Shown: positions 33,200-44,988 of the stretch, piece by piece
Numbering within the stretch: the first letter of the stretch is position 1
Layout: every line of letters starts with the position of its first letter
DNA from: Bretschneidera sinensis
Lineage: Eukaryota; Streptophyta; Magnoliopsida; Brassicales; Akaniaceae
DNA: 64,000 bases
Direction: 5' to 3'
Assembly (NCBI GenBank): GCA_023935145.1
Contig: CM043699.1
Span: forward strand, 66,313,638 to 66,377,637
Position numbers and translations under genes: made by a program
The notes under the pieces: generated by a model
Databases searched by the model: none
Told to the model about the DNA's origin: nothing
What the model saw: the letters and a program-made list of their open reading frames with translations, nothing else

Positions 33200-33788
33200 A
33201 CTTATTCTCTGTCACTCGTGTTTGGATTTTGCAAAAATTTCCGTGTGAGGAAGTCAGGTAGGGAATTGTTCTCTCCTTTGATGTATTCGATATCAAAATC
33301 AAAAACATTTAAATTTGCTTGCCATCTGGCAAATATCTATTTTGAAACAAGATTTTGAACATCCTTTTGTAAGACTTCTTTTGCTGATTTGCAATCTACA
33401 CGTAATAAAAAGGTTTTGTTATACAAATCATCTTGAAATTTGGAAATACATTAAACAATTGATAAAATTTCTTTTTTGATCATAGAATAATTTTTTTGTG
33501 TCCAAGCCATATACCATAATGAAATCGGACAATTTGTTCATTGGAATTTTGAGGAAGGATCTGTTTGGGAATACCTCCATATCTTATGTCAGAGGCATCT
33601 GTTTCCACAATGATTTTTGCCTTAGGATTGAGGATTCCTAAACAAGGAATACTCATGACTTTAGATTTTAGGAACCTAACAACATCAGTATGATGTTGTG
33701 ACCATGGAATTGGATTCTTGCGAAGTCTTTTATATAAAGGTTCGCAAATTTTCCTAAGCTGAGGATAGAATTCAGATATATAGTTCAA
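33200..33788 (-). pseudogene. Caulimovirid RNase H
   Basis: The segment 33788-33480 starts with the RT thumb/connection (YISEFYPQLRKICEPLYKRL) and has VETDASDIRYGG, the first RNase H catalytic aspartate block. The later part, in another frame, shows a DCKSA motif near 33390-33400 and LPDFLTR near 33255-33275, the usual end of the domain. Frameshifts near 33480 make it inactive. Confidence 0.82.
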
Positions 33789-33899
33789 ACAGCCTAAAAA
33801 CCTTTGTAACTGAGTTTTGTCTTTTATTTCATCTGGGAACTTCTTTGCAAATTCGATAGATCTATCATTAGGTTTGATAGTTCATTGATGAATAAAATG

Positions 33900-34480
33900 T
33901 CATAAAAATCTAACTTTTGTTTGAAATAATTTCATTTTTGTCATGGATAAGACTAAACTGTTAGTCTTAATGATTTGGAAATATGTCTTCAGATGCTTAA
34001 AATACTGGTCTATTGATTTTGAAAATATTAATATATCATCAATGTATGTAATATTGAATTTAGAATAATCATTAAAAATACCATTAATAATATTCTGAAA
34101 TTCAGAAGTGGTGCATTTTTTAGTCCAAAGGGCATTACATTTCATTCGCAATGACCGAATGGGACATTGAAAGCGGTTTTGTATTTATCATTTTCATTTA
34201 TTTGGATTTGCCAAAATCAATATTTTAAATCAAATTTTGAAAATATTGTAGCATCATGCAATCTATTTTGAAAATACCTAATCCATTGTAAGACTTTATT
34301 TAATGGTTTGTAATTAATGACAAGTCTTGGAGCTCTTCTCTCGAGTTCAGCTTGCTTTTGAACATAAAAAGCGGAGCAACTCTAGGGGGAATTTCTTGGC
34401 CTAATTAATCCATTATTTAATAGAGTTTTGATTTCTTCTTGGCAGTATTTTAATAATTATTGATTCATTTGTATTGGCCT
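33900..34480 (-). pseudogene. Caulimovirid reverse transcriptase
   Basis: The RT start is recognisable in broken frames: KARPIQMN near 34455-34485, then RLVINYKPLNK near 34310-34335 and FSKFDLK near 34220-34240. The catalytic box is ITYIDDILIFS within the open piece 34151-33900. Several in-frame stops lie between these. Upstream (34490-34690) is a charged, heptad-like pre-RT stretch. The order RT, RNase H, C-terminal region is that of caulimovirid pol. Confidence 0.85.
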
Positions 34481-34792
34481 GGACTTAGATGGAATATTCT
34501 TCTCATCAAAGTCTGATTCGTATGGTAGAGAGACTATGTGCCTTTTTCGTTCCCAAAAGGCACTGGGAAGATAAGATCTTCAAGTTCCTTGATTTGTATT
34601 TGGATCTGGGTTTGTTGAACCTGATATTCTATTTTTTAATAATTTATCTCTTCCTTAAGGAAGTTTATATGAGCTTTTTTTTATTTTTATTAAATTTATT
34701 TGTTTGTAATTTCAATTTCATATCTATCAAAAGCATATATATTTTTAAAGAACATTTTCAATTTGTTTTAAGTATTTGACCCTGCATACATT

Positions 34793-34808
34793 TGGTATCA
34801 GAGCCATG
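34793..34808 (+). promoter_or_regulatory. Caulimovirid primer site (initiator tRNA-Met)
   Basis: TGGTATCAGAGCCATG, the conserved minus-strand primer site of plant pararetroviruses, complementary to the 3' end of initiator tRNA-Met. It lies about 200 bp before the first reading frame of the plus half, which fixes the start of the viral genome map here. Confidence 0.8.
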
Positions 34809-34992
34809 TTGTTGTTCTCTTAGATTTCCTAGTTCATTCTCTATCTCTGCTTACTGTTACTTCTTATCTGCTATGCTGTTGTGTCTAGTTTTTGTGTAAA
34901 GCCGTTGGTCAGCCCTGGTTTAGGGTGGTCCCGGCAGGAAGCCTTCACAATTATACGTTTTGATATTAAGTTAATAGTAACATTCTTAGTTT

Positions 34993-36160
34993 ATGAATAT
35001 ATTATTTAAGAGACGTCGACAGGGTGATGATTCATCCATGTCCGGTTCAAACTCATCATCCCCTGCAAGATATGATGATCATACAGATGATCATATAAGT
35101 CAAAATATCAATAGTTCAATAATAGCCAATAAGTCAATATTGCTAAGATTGAGCAAGATCTGCTCAATTGTCATATACCTAAACAAAATATAAATAGAAT
35201 ATATCAAATAGGAACATTTGATTTCAAAACTGATTATTCAATCAAAACAACAAAGCAGAACTATTCTATCAAAAATGAGAATGAAAATATAAAATTACTT
35301 TCACTAGCATCAATCCAAAAACATAAACAGGAAGAATTTAGATATCTACACTTAGGACTTGTCCTAGTAGTTATCAAACCTCTATATTGATAGGTATCGA
35401 TACATCTGTTATGATGATGCTTAGAGATGCTAGGCATCTTAACTTTTCAAATTCATTATTATCATTAATACAATCAAATTTACACAATGGGCAAGTTTAT
35501 TTCAACTATTACCCAAATTTCTCCATAGACCTGCATGATCCTAATTTAATGATACTCTAACCTTAGACATCCAATTAAAAGGATTAGACATCAAGACAGG
35601 AACCAAAAACTTAATCTTGATATTTAAAGTCTACTATAAAGTCATGACAACTAAGATTAATCCCAAAGCTCTCATTCAAACCAAACCAGGAGAAACCTTA
35701 TTACTCGAAGCAAACATTTTTCATACTAATACCATAACTCCCAAACTTTTAAAATGGGATCAGATTACAATTCCAAATTGCTAGAAATTTGAAGAATTAT
35801 GCCCTCCTAGAAACATTACTAATACCAATGTTTCTCAAATTGAAGAGAATAGAGATGGAAGTGTTGTTATTAGGTTTACACCTAATCCTCCTCCTCATCT
35901 TTCTAGGATCTCCAGTTCTAGACATCTTAAAACTCCATTATATGATGATCCTCAAATTATTTCCCCAAGATACAACTTTGATGTTTCTTCTTCTAGAAAC
36001 TCTTTGCATCTTGTAGGAGTCAATTTTGACCTTATGATTCCCAAAGGTTTATATAGAGAAACTATTCCTTCAAATCAGCAATTGAACAATCTCAAATAGG
36101 AGAATCTTCCAAAAGAACTAGGAGGGACCATTCTCCCACTCATTCTGATATGTATGATTA
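34993..36160 (+). pseudogene. Caulimovirid movement-protein-like region
   Basis: Lies directly after the leader, where caulimovirids encode the 30K-type movement protein. It starts at the ATG at 34993 (MNILFKRRRQGDD), then continues in shifting frames. Segments such as GQVYFNYYPNFSIDLHDPNL near 35490-35550, a TLDIQLKGLDI-like strand near 35565-35595 and KPGETLLLEANIFHTN near 35685-35735 fit the beta-strand core of 30K proteins. At least four frameshifts or stops. Called by position and motif, so subfamily is uncertain. Confidence 0.6.
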
Positions 36161-36173
36161 ACTAAATGTCATC

Positions 36174-37760
36174 ATGAATCCATATTTTGAAATTGACAAG
36201 ATTAAACTTAAAAATGATTTTTTATCTGAAGCAAATAAAGAAAAATCATATTGGTTTATGGCAAACTTTTCTAAAGAATCAAGGTGGCAAATTAGAAAAG
36301 AATGGTACGCCCATATGAAAGAAATACAATATAACATGTATTTCTTTGACTTCTTTGAGATGTACACATACAATAATAAAATTCATAATCCTTTTGCCCA
36401 AAATCATCCTGATTTGGATAAACCAAAAGAAATAGATGTTATCCAACAATTAAAACAATTATGGACAACCACTCACGGTCAAACAACATTATCTGTACAT
36501 CAACCCCTACAAGAATTCAAAGTTAAGAGCCCTCATATACAAGCTGGAGTTATTGCCATCCCCTTTAAACAAGGGGAAGGCCTCGATGATAGGCATATCA
36601 AATTTAAGGATATTAAAAATATTTATTTTCAAAAAAATCATACCAATCAGAATTTACATACTTTGTCTAATCAGGTAGAATCCATCCCTCATACGATAAA
36701 TACAATTGACCATAGACTCAATAGGTCAATTCCAAAACCCCTCAGGAGGGAAACACCTATGCCATTACCACCTATGCCTATTAAAAAATCTGTCAAACCC
36801 CAACTATCAAAGCCAATTTTCACCCTAACAAATATTGACAGAAAAAACTTAATAAGATTTGATAATGATAACGAAGATATATTATGAGTAATAAATGACA
36901 AATTAAAAGGAGTGTCAATTAATACCGAAGTTGGAGAACCCTCAAATAATATTAATGGTATAGAACAAGATATTATCAATAAAATAAAAGAATCTATTAG
37001 TACACCTCAACCCAATGATATTAATAAAATTTATAGGAGAGATTTTAGAAATATAACTTTACCACAAACAAAAAATTATTATCCTAAGCCAACACCTCCT
37101 GACCTTCAATTTGAGAAGGCCCTGAAAAGTCCCAAGCAAGATATGATAACAGTTCTATTTGTGAATGGAACATTGATGGTCAAAGTGAACATCAAATTCT
37201 AAATATCCTCCAAGAAATGACAATGGCAGCCACAGCTTACAAAACAAGACCTGAGAATACTAAGAAGAAAATTGCTTTCCTTATTACTGCTGGTTTTACC
37301 GGTTCGTTAAAAGAATGGTGGGATAATTTCTTATCAGAACAAGACCGCCTCAGTGTTTTTGAAGCTACGGTTCAAACATTAACAACCCAAACAGTTCAAA
37401 ATCCTGAGACTGGAGAAATGGCCTCGAGGATTGTACCTGTATACCAAGAAAATGCTATTGAAACCCTCATATTTGCTATCACCAAACATTTTATAGGAGA
37501 CCCCAAAAAATTTCAAGAAGAGCTTCAGAAATACTTTCAAACCTAACCTGTCCAACATTATAAGACCTTAGATGGTATAAAGATGTATTCCTTGCCAAAG
37601 TCTTCACCCGAAAAGACTGCAATAATTCATATTGGAAAGAACGATTTATATCCGGACTTCCAATATTATTTGCAGAAAAGGTATGACGAAGAATAAGGGA
37701 TCAAAATAATGGATCTATACCATATGATTACCTCACTTATGGTGATTTAATCAACTTTAT
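36174..37760 (+). pseudogene. Caulimovirid capsid-like region
   Basis: Two open stretches, 36174-36887 (237 codons) and 37217-37546 (109 codons), joined by a broken piece. The first has KSYWFMANFSKESRWQIRKE and a proline-rich tail. The second has AFLITAGFTGSLKEWWDNFL, a Gag/capsid-like helical core that I associate with endogenous pararetroviruses. Remaining pieces to 37760 show FRWYKDVFLAKVFTRKDC- and GLPILFAEK-like segments. The CX2CX4HX4C knuckle expected at the capsid end was not found and may be lost near 37770. Confidence 0.6.
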
Positions 37761-37831
37761 AAGTAGCAAAGGATTTTCAATATGAACATATCAAAGAAAT
37801 TCAAAAAGACACCGTAGAATTAAAAGTAAAA

Positions 37832-38310
37832 ATGATCAATCTAGAAATTAACAATTTAAGAGAGTCAATTTCTTTACAAATTAATAAAAATGAAGTTCCA
37901 GAAACTTCTAATCATAATTTAATTAATATTAATGATGAATCCAAAGATAGTTTTGTTAATTCAATAGAAAGGATGCATTACCAGAAATGGTACATCAAAA
38001 TTTATGTTGTTATTAACAAAGAATACCATCTTAATGCTACTACCCTTGTCGATTCTGGTGCTAACCAGAATTGTATCAAGGAATGTCTTATACCTACTAA
38101 ATATTACAAAAAAACTACTGAAAGGTTAAATACCACCAGTTGTTCAAAATTAAATGTAGAATATAAAATTACAAAGTCCTATATATGTAATCAGGGATAC
38201 TGCTTAAAAGCTCATTTTATCCTTGTAAAAAATATCCACCAAAACATTATTTTAGGAACACCTTTCCTAACTCAAATTTATCCTTTCCATGTCAACCACC
38301 AAGGAAGACC
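37832..38310 (+). pseudogene. Caulimovirid aspartic protease
   Basis: Processes the viral polyprotein. A coiled-coil-like start (VKMINLEINNLRESISLQI) precedes the retropepsin fold: TTLVDSGANQNCIKECLIPT holds the D-S-G active site, and ILVKNIHQNIILGTPFLTQI is the typical second half with the ILG(T/R)PF motif. The reading is open for 160 codons and then runs into TTC repeat just where RT would follow. RT itself is found only on the other strand at about 34480. Confidence 0.8.
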
Positions 38311-38904
38311 CTTCTTCTTCTTCTTCTTCTTCTTCTTTTTCTTCTTCTTCTTCTTCTCCTCCTCATTCTTTATCTTCTTCTTCTTTTTCTTCTTCTTCTT
38401 CCTCTTCTTCTTCATATTCTTTTTCTTCTTCTTCGTCGTCTTCATTATCTTCTCCCTAAACTTCTCCTTCTTATTCTCTTTCTCTTTCTTCTCATTCTCT
38501 TTCTCTTTTTTATACTTCTAATTTTTCTTCTTCTCCTTATTTTACTTAATCTCCTTCTACTTTTTCTTCTCCTTCAACTTCTCTTTCCCTTTCTTGTTCT
38601 CCTTTTCCTTCTCATTCTCTTTCTCTTTCTTATTTTATTTCTTCTTCTCCTTCTCCTTTTCATTATCCCTCTCCTTCTCCTTCTCTTTCTTTCTTCTTTT
38701 TCTCCTTTTTGTTATCTTTCTTCTTCTTCTTTTCTTCTTCTTCTTCTTTTTCTTCTTCTTCTTCTTCTGCATATTTTTCTTCATCTTTTTCTACTTCATC
38801 TTCTTCTTCCTATCCTTTTTCCCCTCCATCTTGTTCTTCTTCTTCCTTTTATTGTTCTTCTTCTTCTCATCCTTCTTCTCCTTCTTCTTATCTTTCTTCA
38901 TATT
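38311..38904. repeat. TTC/GAA microsatellite, middle segment
   Basis: About 590 bp of TTC-rich sequence on the plus strand, degraded with TTA, CAT and ATC interruptions. It is cut by copia-D; its last 5 bp, ATATT (38900-38904), are repeated at 59628-59632. Confidence 0.95.
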
Positions 38905-39859
38905 TGTTGGAAATCACCTTGACAAGATGCCCAGGTGGTGATCTTCCAAACACCCAAGTCTAGAATGACTTATAAAGATTAGGAATCAAAAATAGAAACA
39001 AAAATCAAAGAAAGAAATAAGACAAGCAATTTGTTATCGAGGTTCGACAATAGCTTACGTCCCCGTGAGTTCCTCTGAACTCTCTGCACTAAATCAATGG
39101 TTCTTTACAATCATAGCAACCCTCTTCAAGAAGCTCAAGTTCTTGAAGAAACAAAGAAGAGAAGAAAGGAAGAAAATAAGAATTATTATAATGCTCTCTA
39201 TCTAATCAATATTCCTCTTACTTTACAACCAGCTTCTCTATAATGAGTCCCTCTTGTGTTTTGTGTCTTTGCACTCTCACACAATTCTCTCTTATATATC
39301 TTGTATAATGATCACATTAATCTCTTGTATTGCTTTATCACAATGGTTGTTGAAAATGAAGCTAGGTGACCCTTTATATAGTGCACTAACTTCTTGTCCA
39401 ATCTTGAGTGTCATTCTCCACCCTTAGATCTTGATGACCAATCAACTATGGCCTTTGATCAATCCTAAGTTAAGCTGTGCATTTTAAACATCCCTCACAA
39501 ACCACTTGAAATGCTGAATCATGTGTGCTTCAGTGTGCCTTGAAGGTGCGGCCTGAAACAGGGGGCGTTGTGGCTCAAGGCAAAGTACCTCTTCAGCAAG
39601 GTTCTGGGCGCCGCGGCCTGGGCCTTCCTCCAGCTTTCTACCTTCTAGGTGCCGCAGCTTGGGAGGAGCAGGATTATAGCGCACACTGATGCTGGACCCT
39701 TCAAAGCTGTGCGCACTTCTTTGTTTTGCTGAAAGAAGAGGTGTGCACACACCCAAAGTGAGGTGCACACTTGTGTGCACTCTTTTAACATGCTGAAATT
39801 CATTCTTCCATCTCTTGTTTAAACCTTAACCATGTTTAGAACTTAGACAAATACCAACA
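38905..39859 (-). repeat. Copia-D 3' LTR (955 bp)
   Basis: TGTTGGAAATCACC...AATACCAACA, followed by the polypurine tract complement AATCTCTACCTTTGTC. TATA box TATATAAAG on the minus strand at 39372-39380. It carries a GC-rich cassette (39536-39670) with GGGCGCCGCGGCCTGGG, absent from copia-1 LTRs. Confidence 0.95.
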
Positions 39860-39940
39860 ATCTCTACCTTTGTCTAAGCATTTAAACCCAAACCATTGTG
39901 TAGAGAACTTCAGGATCCAAACTCATCTTGAGTCATCATA

Positions 39941-41645
39941 TCAACCAACTCCAATCCTAAGTAGTCCAAGGCAGTGATTGAACTTACTTAGAGGTAGAAC
40001 CTTGGTGCCTAAATTCGTAGGATTTTCTTTCGTGGCTACCTTGTCCACATGAATGCATTTTTCCGTAACATTTTCTCGAATAAAATGATACCGAACATCC
40101 ATGTGCTTTGTCCTCTCATGGAACACCGGATTTTTATACAAGTGCAATGCATTTTGACTATCCGAAAACACCACAACCTGCTTTTCTAGGACCTTTAACT
40201 CTTCCAACAACCCTTTGCACAACATAGCCTCCTTTATGGCTTCCGTAGCCGCTATGTGCTCAGCCTCGGTTTTTGAGAGTGCTACCACCGGCTGCAACTG
40301 AGCCTTCCAACTTACACAACATCCGTTTAAGTTAAAGACGTAGGAGGTAATTGATCTTCTTTTATCCCGGTGTGCTCTATAGTCCAATCCGTATAACCCT
40401 CAAGGCAGATGGACTTACCCCTCTTCTCGTAAATTAGCCCCACATCTGGGCTTCCCTTCAAGTACCTCACCAACCACTTCGTCCCAAGCCAATGCTCCTT
40501 TTTGAGATTACTCATAAACCTGCTAAGAACACTTATTGCATGAGCAATATCAGGTCTAGTGCTTATCATGGTGAACATAACAGAACCAATCGCACTAGAG
40601 TAAGGGACCTTTTCCATTTTTTTATTCTCCACCTCTGATCTCGGACATTGATCGTTGGAGAACTTGAAATGACCAGCAAGGGGAACCTTCACTAGTTTGC
40701 TATCTTCCATAGAGAACTTAGATATCATCTTCTCTATGTAGGAAGTTTGAGAGATCTTCAATCTGTTTCTCTCCCTTTCTCAGATGATACACATCCCAAG
40801 GATCTTCTGTGTATGGCCAAGATCCTTCATCTCAAACTCCTCACTGAGTTGAGATTTCAATTCTTTTATCCTCTCCATGGTGCTCCCAACCAGCAACATA
40901 TCATCAACATAGATCAAGATGATCACCACTTCCTCAACCTTCTGCCCCTTGTAGTACAAGCACGAATCATAGTAGCTCCTCATGAAACCTAAGCTGATTA
41001 CAAAGGAATTAAACCTCATATTCCATTGCCGAGGTGATTGCTTCAGGCCATAGAGAGATTTCTTCAATTTGCACACCAACTCTCCCTACCTTCCTTCCTC
41101 ATAGCCTTCGGGTTCCCTCATATAGATGGTCTCATCAAGCCCTCCATGTAAGAACGCTGTCTTCACATCCATTTGCTCGATTTCTCAATCAAATTGAACC
41201 ACCATTACCAATACTATCCGAATCATCTTGTACTTCACAACCGGTGATAAAATTTTGGTGAAATCTATGCCTTTTTTTTGTGTGAACCCCTTCACCACCA
41301 GCCTAGCTTTATACCGGACTTCATCTCCTGGAGTACCCCTTCTTTGATCTTGTAGATCCATCTACAATCCACAACTCTCTGTTTTTCTGGTTTGGGCACC
41401 AACTCCCAAGAGTTGTTCTTCATCAAAGAATCCATTTCTTCCTCCATAGCTAGCTGCCACTTACACTCCATGGCTTCCATGTAAGTTTCTGGTTCAACCA
41501 TTCCTCCTTCTATCCAAGGAGCTGCTACATTAGCATCCACAAACCCATATCTCAAAGGTGGTCTCACCACCCTCCTTTCTCGGTCCTTTGTGAGTTGGTA
41601 GTCATTCTGACTTGCTGCATCAACCTCTTCCAGTTCAGCCTCCTC
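39941..41645 (-). pseudogene. Copia-D reverse transcriptase and RNase H
   Basis: RT pieces: MEEEMDSLMKNNSWELV (near 41440), SLYGLKQSPRQWNMRFNSF (near 41040), ILIYVDDMLLVGSTMERI (near 40900), FEMKDLGHTQKILGM. The connection has SYIEKMISKFSMEDSKLVKV and AIGSVMFTMISTRPDIAHAI. RNase H (40387-39941) has RRSITSYVFNLNGCCVSWKA, KTEAEHIAATEAIKEAMLC and SDSQNALHLYKNPVFHER. Frameshifts near 40780, 40380 and 41300 and stops near 41190 and 41290 inactivate it. Confidence 0.9.
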
Positions 41646-42498
41646 TTAGGTGCCCTGAGCATGGCCTTCATCAATGGGCTCTACCTGGTCTAAACCCTCT
41701 TGCCTTCCTTGCTCTACCTGAATCGAATTCTCCTTGATGCGATGCTCCACAAATTTCAGACTGGTTTGCTCGCTAGCCCCTGCAGGGTTAGTTTTCTTCA
41801 AGTAGGGAAATAACAATTCATTAAAAATAACATCCCTACTTATTATGAGTTTTATGCCCTTATTTTCTAAGGACCACAACCTATACCCCTTAACCCTATC
41901 ACCATACCCTAGAAACACACATTTTTTAGACCTTGGGTTAAGTTTATCATCCTTTTGTTGTGCATATGTAGCACACCCAAAAGTCCTAAGGTTGCTCAAC
42001 ACAGGGGGTTTCTCACTCTACATCTCCACGGGAGTCTTGAGCTCTAAAGCTCTAGAGGGTGATCTATTAACCAAGTATGCAGCAGTAGACACAGCTTCCC
42101 CCCAAAAATATTTTGGTAAACCGGATCCTATTAACATGCACCTAACTTTTTCCATAAGGGTTCTATTCATCCTCTCAGCAACTCAATTTTGCTGAGGTGT
42201 TTTTACAACTGTTCTATGCCTTAGAATGTCGTTTAATTCACAAAATTTATCAAAATCCTTATTACAAAGTTCTAAGCCATTATCAGTTCATAAAGCCTTA
42301 ACTACCCTACCCGTTTGAGTATCCAGCAACTTTTTCCACACCATAAATTTATTCAAAGCATCTGATTTATTTATAAGAAAATAAACCCAAACTTTTCTTG
42401 AATAATCATTAATTAAAGACAGAAAGTAAAAGTTACCTCCCTATGTTGGTGTTCTTGTTGGTCCCCAAAGGTATAAATGAATATAGTCAAGAATCCTC
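41646..42498 (-). pseudogene. Copia-D integrase
   Basis: The C-terminal part 42002-41646 is open and reads LSNLRTFGCATYAQQ, KCVFLGYGDRVKGYRLW, FNELLFPYLKKTN. The catalytic core (42010-42480) is recognisable only in broken frames: the TDNGLEL-like second-D region near 42280 and the NGVAERMNRTL box near 42160. Many stops. Confidence 0.85.
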
Positions 42499-43064
42499 TT
42501 AGACTTGTGCACTCTGGTGTTGCTTCCTCAGAACGCAACACTCGCAGAAATCCAATTTCTCTACTTTGTCTCCTCCAAGTAGACCATCCTTGCTAAGAAC
42601 TTGCAGGCCCTTTTTGCTCATATGTCCCAGGCGAGTGTGCCAAAGGGCTGCCCTATCCATCTCAGCCATCAAGCTTGCTGCTTGATCATTGATTTTTGTC
42701 TCTCCGATCATCTCATAGAGTCCATCCTTTATTGCTGCTTTGGTCACTACCAAAGATCCCTTGGCCACCTTGATCTTTCATCCCTCTACTTTGCATGAAT
42801 ACCCCATGGAATCCAACTACCCCAATGAAATCAAATTCCTCTTCAAATATGGAAGATACCTCACATTCCGCAGCAGCCTTGTGACTCCATCAAACATTCT
42901 CAATTGGATGTCTCCAATCCCTCTCACTTGGCAAGAATTATCATTACCCAAGAAGACCCTTCCATCATTGATCTCCTTAAAATTCTTGAACCGTTCCTTG
43001 TAAGGGCACATGTGATAAGTGCACCCAGAATCCAGAATCTACTTCTCGCTGCCTTACCTCCTGC
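42499..43064 (-). pseudogene. Copia-D protease and GAG-pre-integrase
   Basis: The protease active-site segment lies near 43010-43050 (DSGCTYHMCPYK), with a stop just upstream. GAG-pre-integrase is split between 43011-42817 (LRNVRYLPYLKRNLISLG) and 42768-42499 (GSLVVTKAAIKDGLYEMIGE, HTRLGHMSKKGLQVL, CECCVLRKQH). A stop near 42815 divides them. Confidence 0.85.
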
Positions 43065-43705
43065 TCACATTTGAGCACACAATAAGAACATCATCTTGTT
43101 GTTCTCCTTTGGCAACCGAAGCCTCTCTATTGTTGGTATGACTTCTTCTCTCATCCTATATCTTCTTCTTGCAATCTTTTTTGAAATGGCCTTCCTTGTT
43201 GCATAAAAGCGCCTCAGTCTTATCTTCAAATGAGATCTTCCATGGCTGCACCCTCTACCTCTTGATTTTTCCTGGTAGTTGCCATGAATACTACTGCTAT
43301 TCTGAATTGCTGGCCTTCCTCTAATAAACAACCCTTCTCCACTTGATGTTTCCCTCATCTTGGCTTTGAAATCATGAGCCCTTATGGCATTGATCACAAT
43401 CTCCTTGGTTAAAGTATTTCTTCCATACTCAATAGCATTAATCAAATTATCAAAACAATCAGGAAGAGAATTTAACAAAATAATAGCTAATTGTTCATCT
43501 AGGAATTTAATACTACAACTAGCCAAATCTTGAACTAGTTTATTAAAGATATCAAGATTATCTTGCAACTCTTTACTAGGATCCATTTTAAAAGCAAAGA
43601 TTCTTTTAAGAAGATAAACCTTGTTAGGGAGAGTTTTGGTAAGAAACAACTCATCTAGTTTCTTCAATATGACAGCCGGATCTTCCGAGTCTCCGCACTC
43701 CCTTA
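43065..43705 (-). pseudogene. Copia-D gag, main part
   Basis: Gag capsid: FLTKTLPNKVYLLKRIFAFK, SKELQDNLDIFNKLVQDL, LLNSLPDCFDNLINAIEYGR, then an RGRGCSHGRSH basic region. The zinc knuckle region is frame-shifted by a small deletion near 43210 (RRFYATRKAI in place of RCFYCNKEGH). The N-terminal 68 or so codons lie beyond G3 at 58161-58365. Confidence 0.88.
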
Positions 43706-43710
43706 TGACA

Positions 43711-44988
43711 TGATAGGAGCTTAAATATTCAAATTTAAGCCCCTTAATTTACATTTGTTAAGCTCTTAGTTTGCGTGTTTTATTCAATTTTACTTCTTTT
43801 TTGTGTTTTCTGTGTTTTTATAGGTTTTTGGAACTCAAATAGAAAAAACTAGAACTGGGAGCTGCAGAAGAGTGCGATCGAGCGCACAAGCACTCGTGCG
43901 CACAAGGAGAAGGCTCGAGCACAACCTTGTGCTCGAGTACTATGCGACTGAGCACACAAATGACAGTTCCTATTTTGGAAAGTAGGGTTAGAGACCTGTT
44001 TTAGAAATTAAGGTTTCCAAGTGTCCTTAGAACCCTATAAATAGACTTGTAAAACACAGAAACAGTATCTCCTTTTTTAGGAGCAGATCTCAATTTTTAG
44101 GAGCAGATCTCCCTTTTGAGGAGCATATCTCCTTTTTAGTTTTAGTTTTAGGTCGGGAGGCCGGAGGCCAGAGGGGATTCTATAGAAGAGTTGGCGACTC
44201 TTCAATGGAGCTCTCTCGGGTTTCTTCTTTCCTTTATTTTATTATGTGTAACTAAACTTATAGTAAGGGCATGGTTGAAGCCCTAATTATGTTTAACCAA
44301 TAATTTAGTATTGGCACCTTTGCAATATTTATGTTGTGATTCTTAAATTGATTAATTCCTGTTTTTATTTAAATTCCTCATATGTGTGTGTCTGATCAAC
44401 ATATGCATGTGGTATAGATTAGTTAGTTGAATCAATTTTGGTGACCGAGTCCTGAGTTCAACAATAGTAAAAAAAGATATCCACACCAGATTCTTGGGTT
44501 AATCAATAAGGGAAACCAGGAGTGGACCAAGCCCTAGGTCCTGTGTGGTTGTCGATTTCCACAGATCCTATGCTCTCTTAAGGAACAACTCAGTATACAC
44601 CATGCTAAATCCCTTAAGAGAGAAAAGAGTTAGAGTATACACCATGCCTAACTCGTTGCTTAAGGAAATCAACAGCCTAAGGAGTGGACCGAGCCCTTAA
44701 GTTGACAACCATTAGGTATTCATAGCGTAAGTGGAGCATTGGCATATTGTTTTGTTGGGGTAGCATGATTAGTGGTGGATATTAAGTCCCTACGTCTTTA
44801 TCATTATTATCTAAATCCAATAAATATTTTTATCCATTTTTACTTTGTGAAATTAATTCTAAATCGAAATTCACCAATCCCTGTGGAAATGATCTCGCAC
44901 TTACACACTATGATATTGTAGACATTGTGCACTTGCAAGTAAAACAAGTTCGGTTATTTGCTTATTTATTTAGGTAGATAAATGCACA
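43711..44988 (+). repeat. G3 5' LTR
   Basis: TGATAGGAGC...; at the 3' border AATGCACAAG replaces the usual GCACAACAAG, so about 3 bp of the LTR end are lost. TATA box TATAAATAG at 44036-44044, palindrome-derived words at 43873-43962 (TGCGATCGAGCGCA at 43873-43886). Just after the TATA box, AGGAGCAGATCTC/AGGAGCATATCTCC is repeated three to four times (44078-44135). A decayed primer site follows (TAGCACCGTTGCTGAGGA). Confidence 0.9.

Larger units (their letters stand above)
31701..38310. mobile_element. Endogenous caulimovirid (pararetrovirus) remnant, two opposed halves
   Basis: The minus-strand half (31701 to about 34690) carries pre-RT, RT, RNase H, a C-terminal region and a promoter-like region. 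The plus-strand half (about 34790-38310) carries an initiator-tRNA-Met primer site, movement-protein-like region, capsid-like region and protease. Together they cover most of a caulimovirid genome but point away from each other, so this is a rearranged integration. Many stops and frameshifts mean it cannot be expressed as a virus. Both outer ends abut TTC repeats. Confidence 0.85.

Noticed and set aside
34489..34779. A plus-strand gene of 96 codons between the two viral halves
   Set aside because: The minus-strand reading of 34489-34690 matches the region before caulimovirid RT better. The plus-strand reading has hydrophobic low-complexity sequence and no family resemblance.
34793..34808. Possible tRNA gene fragment (TGGTATCAGAGCC)
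   Set aside because: Only the primer-site complement of the tRNA 3' end is present; no cloverleaf arms are around it. The same goes for the copia primer sites near 7500 and 58620.
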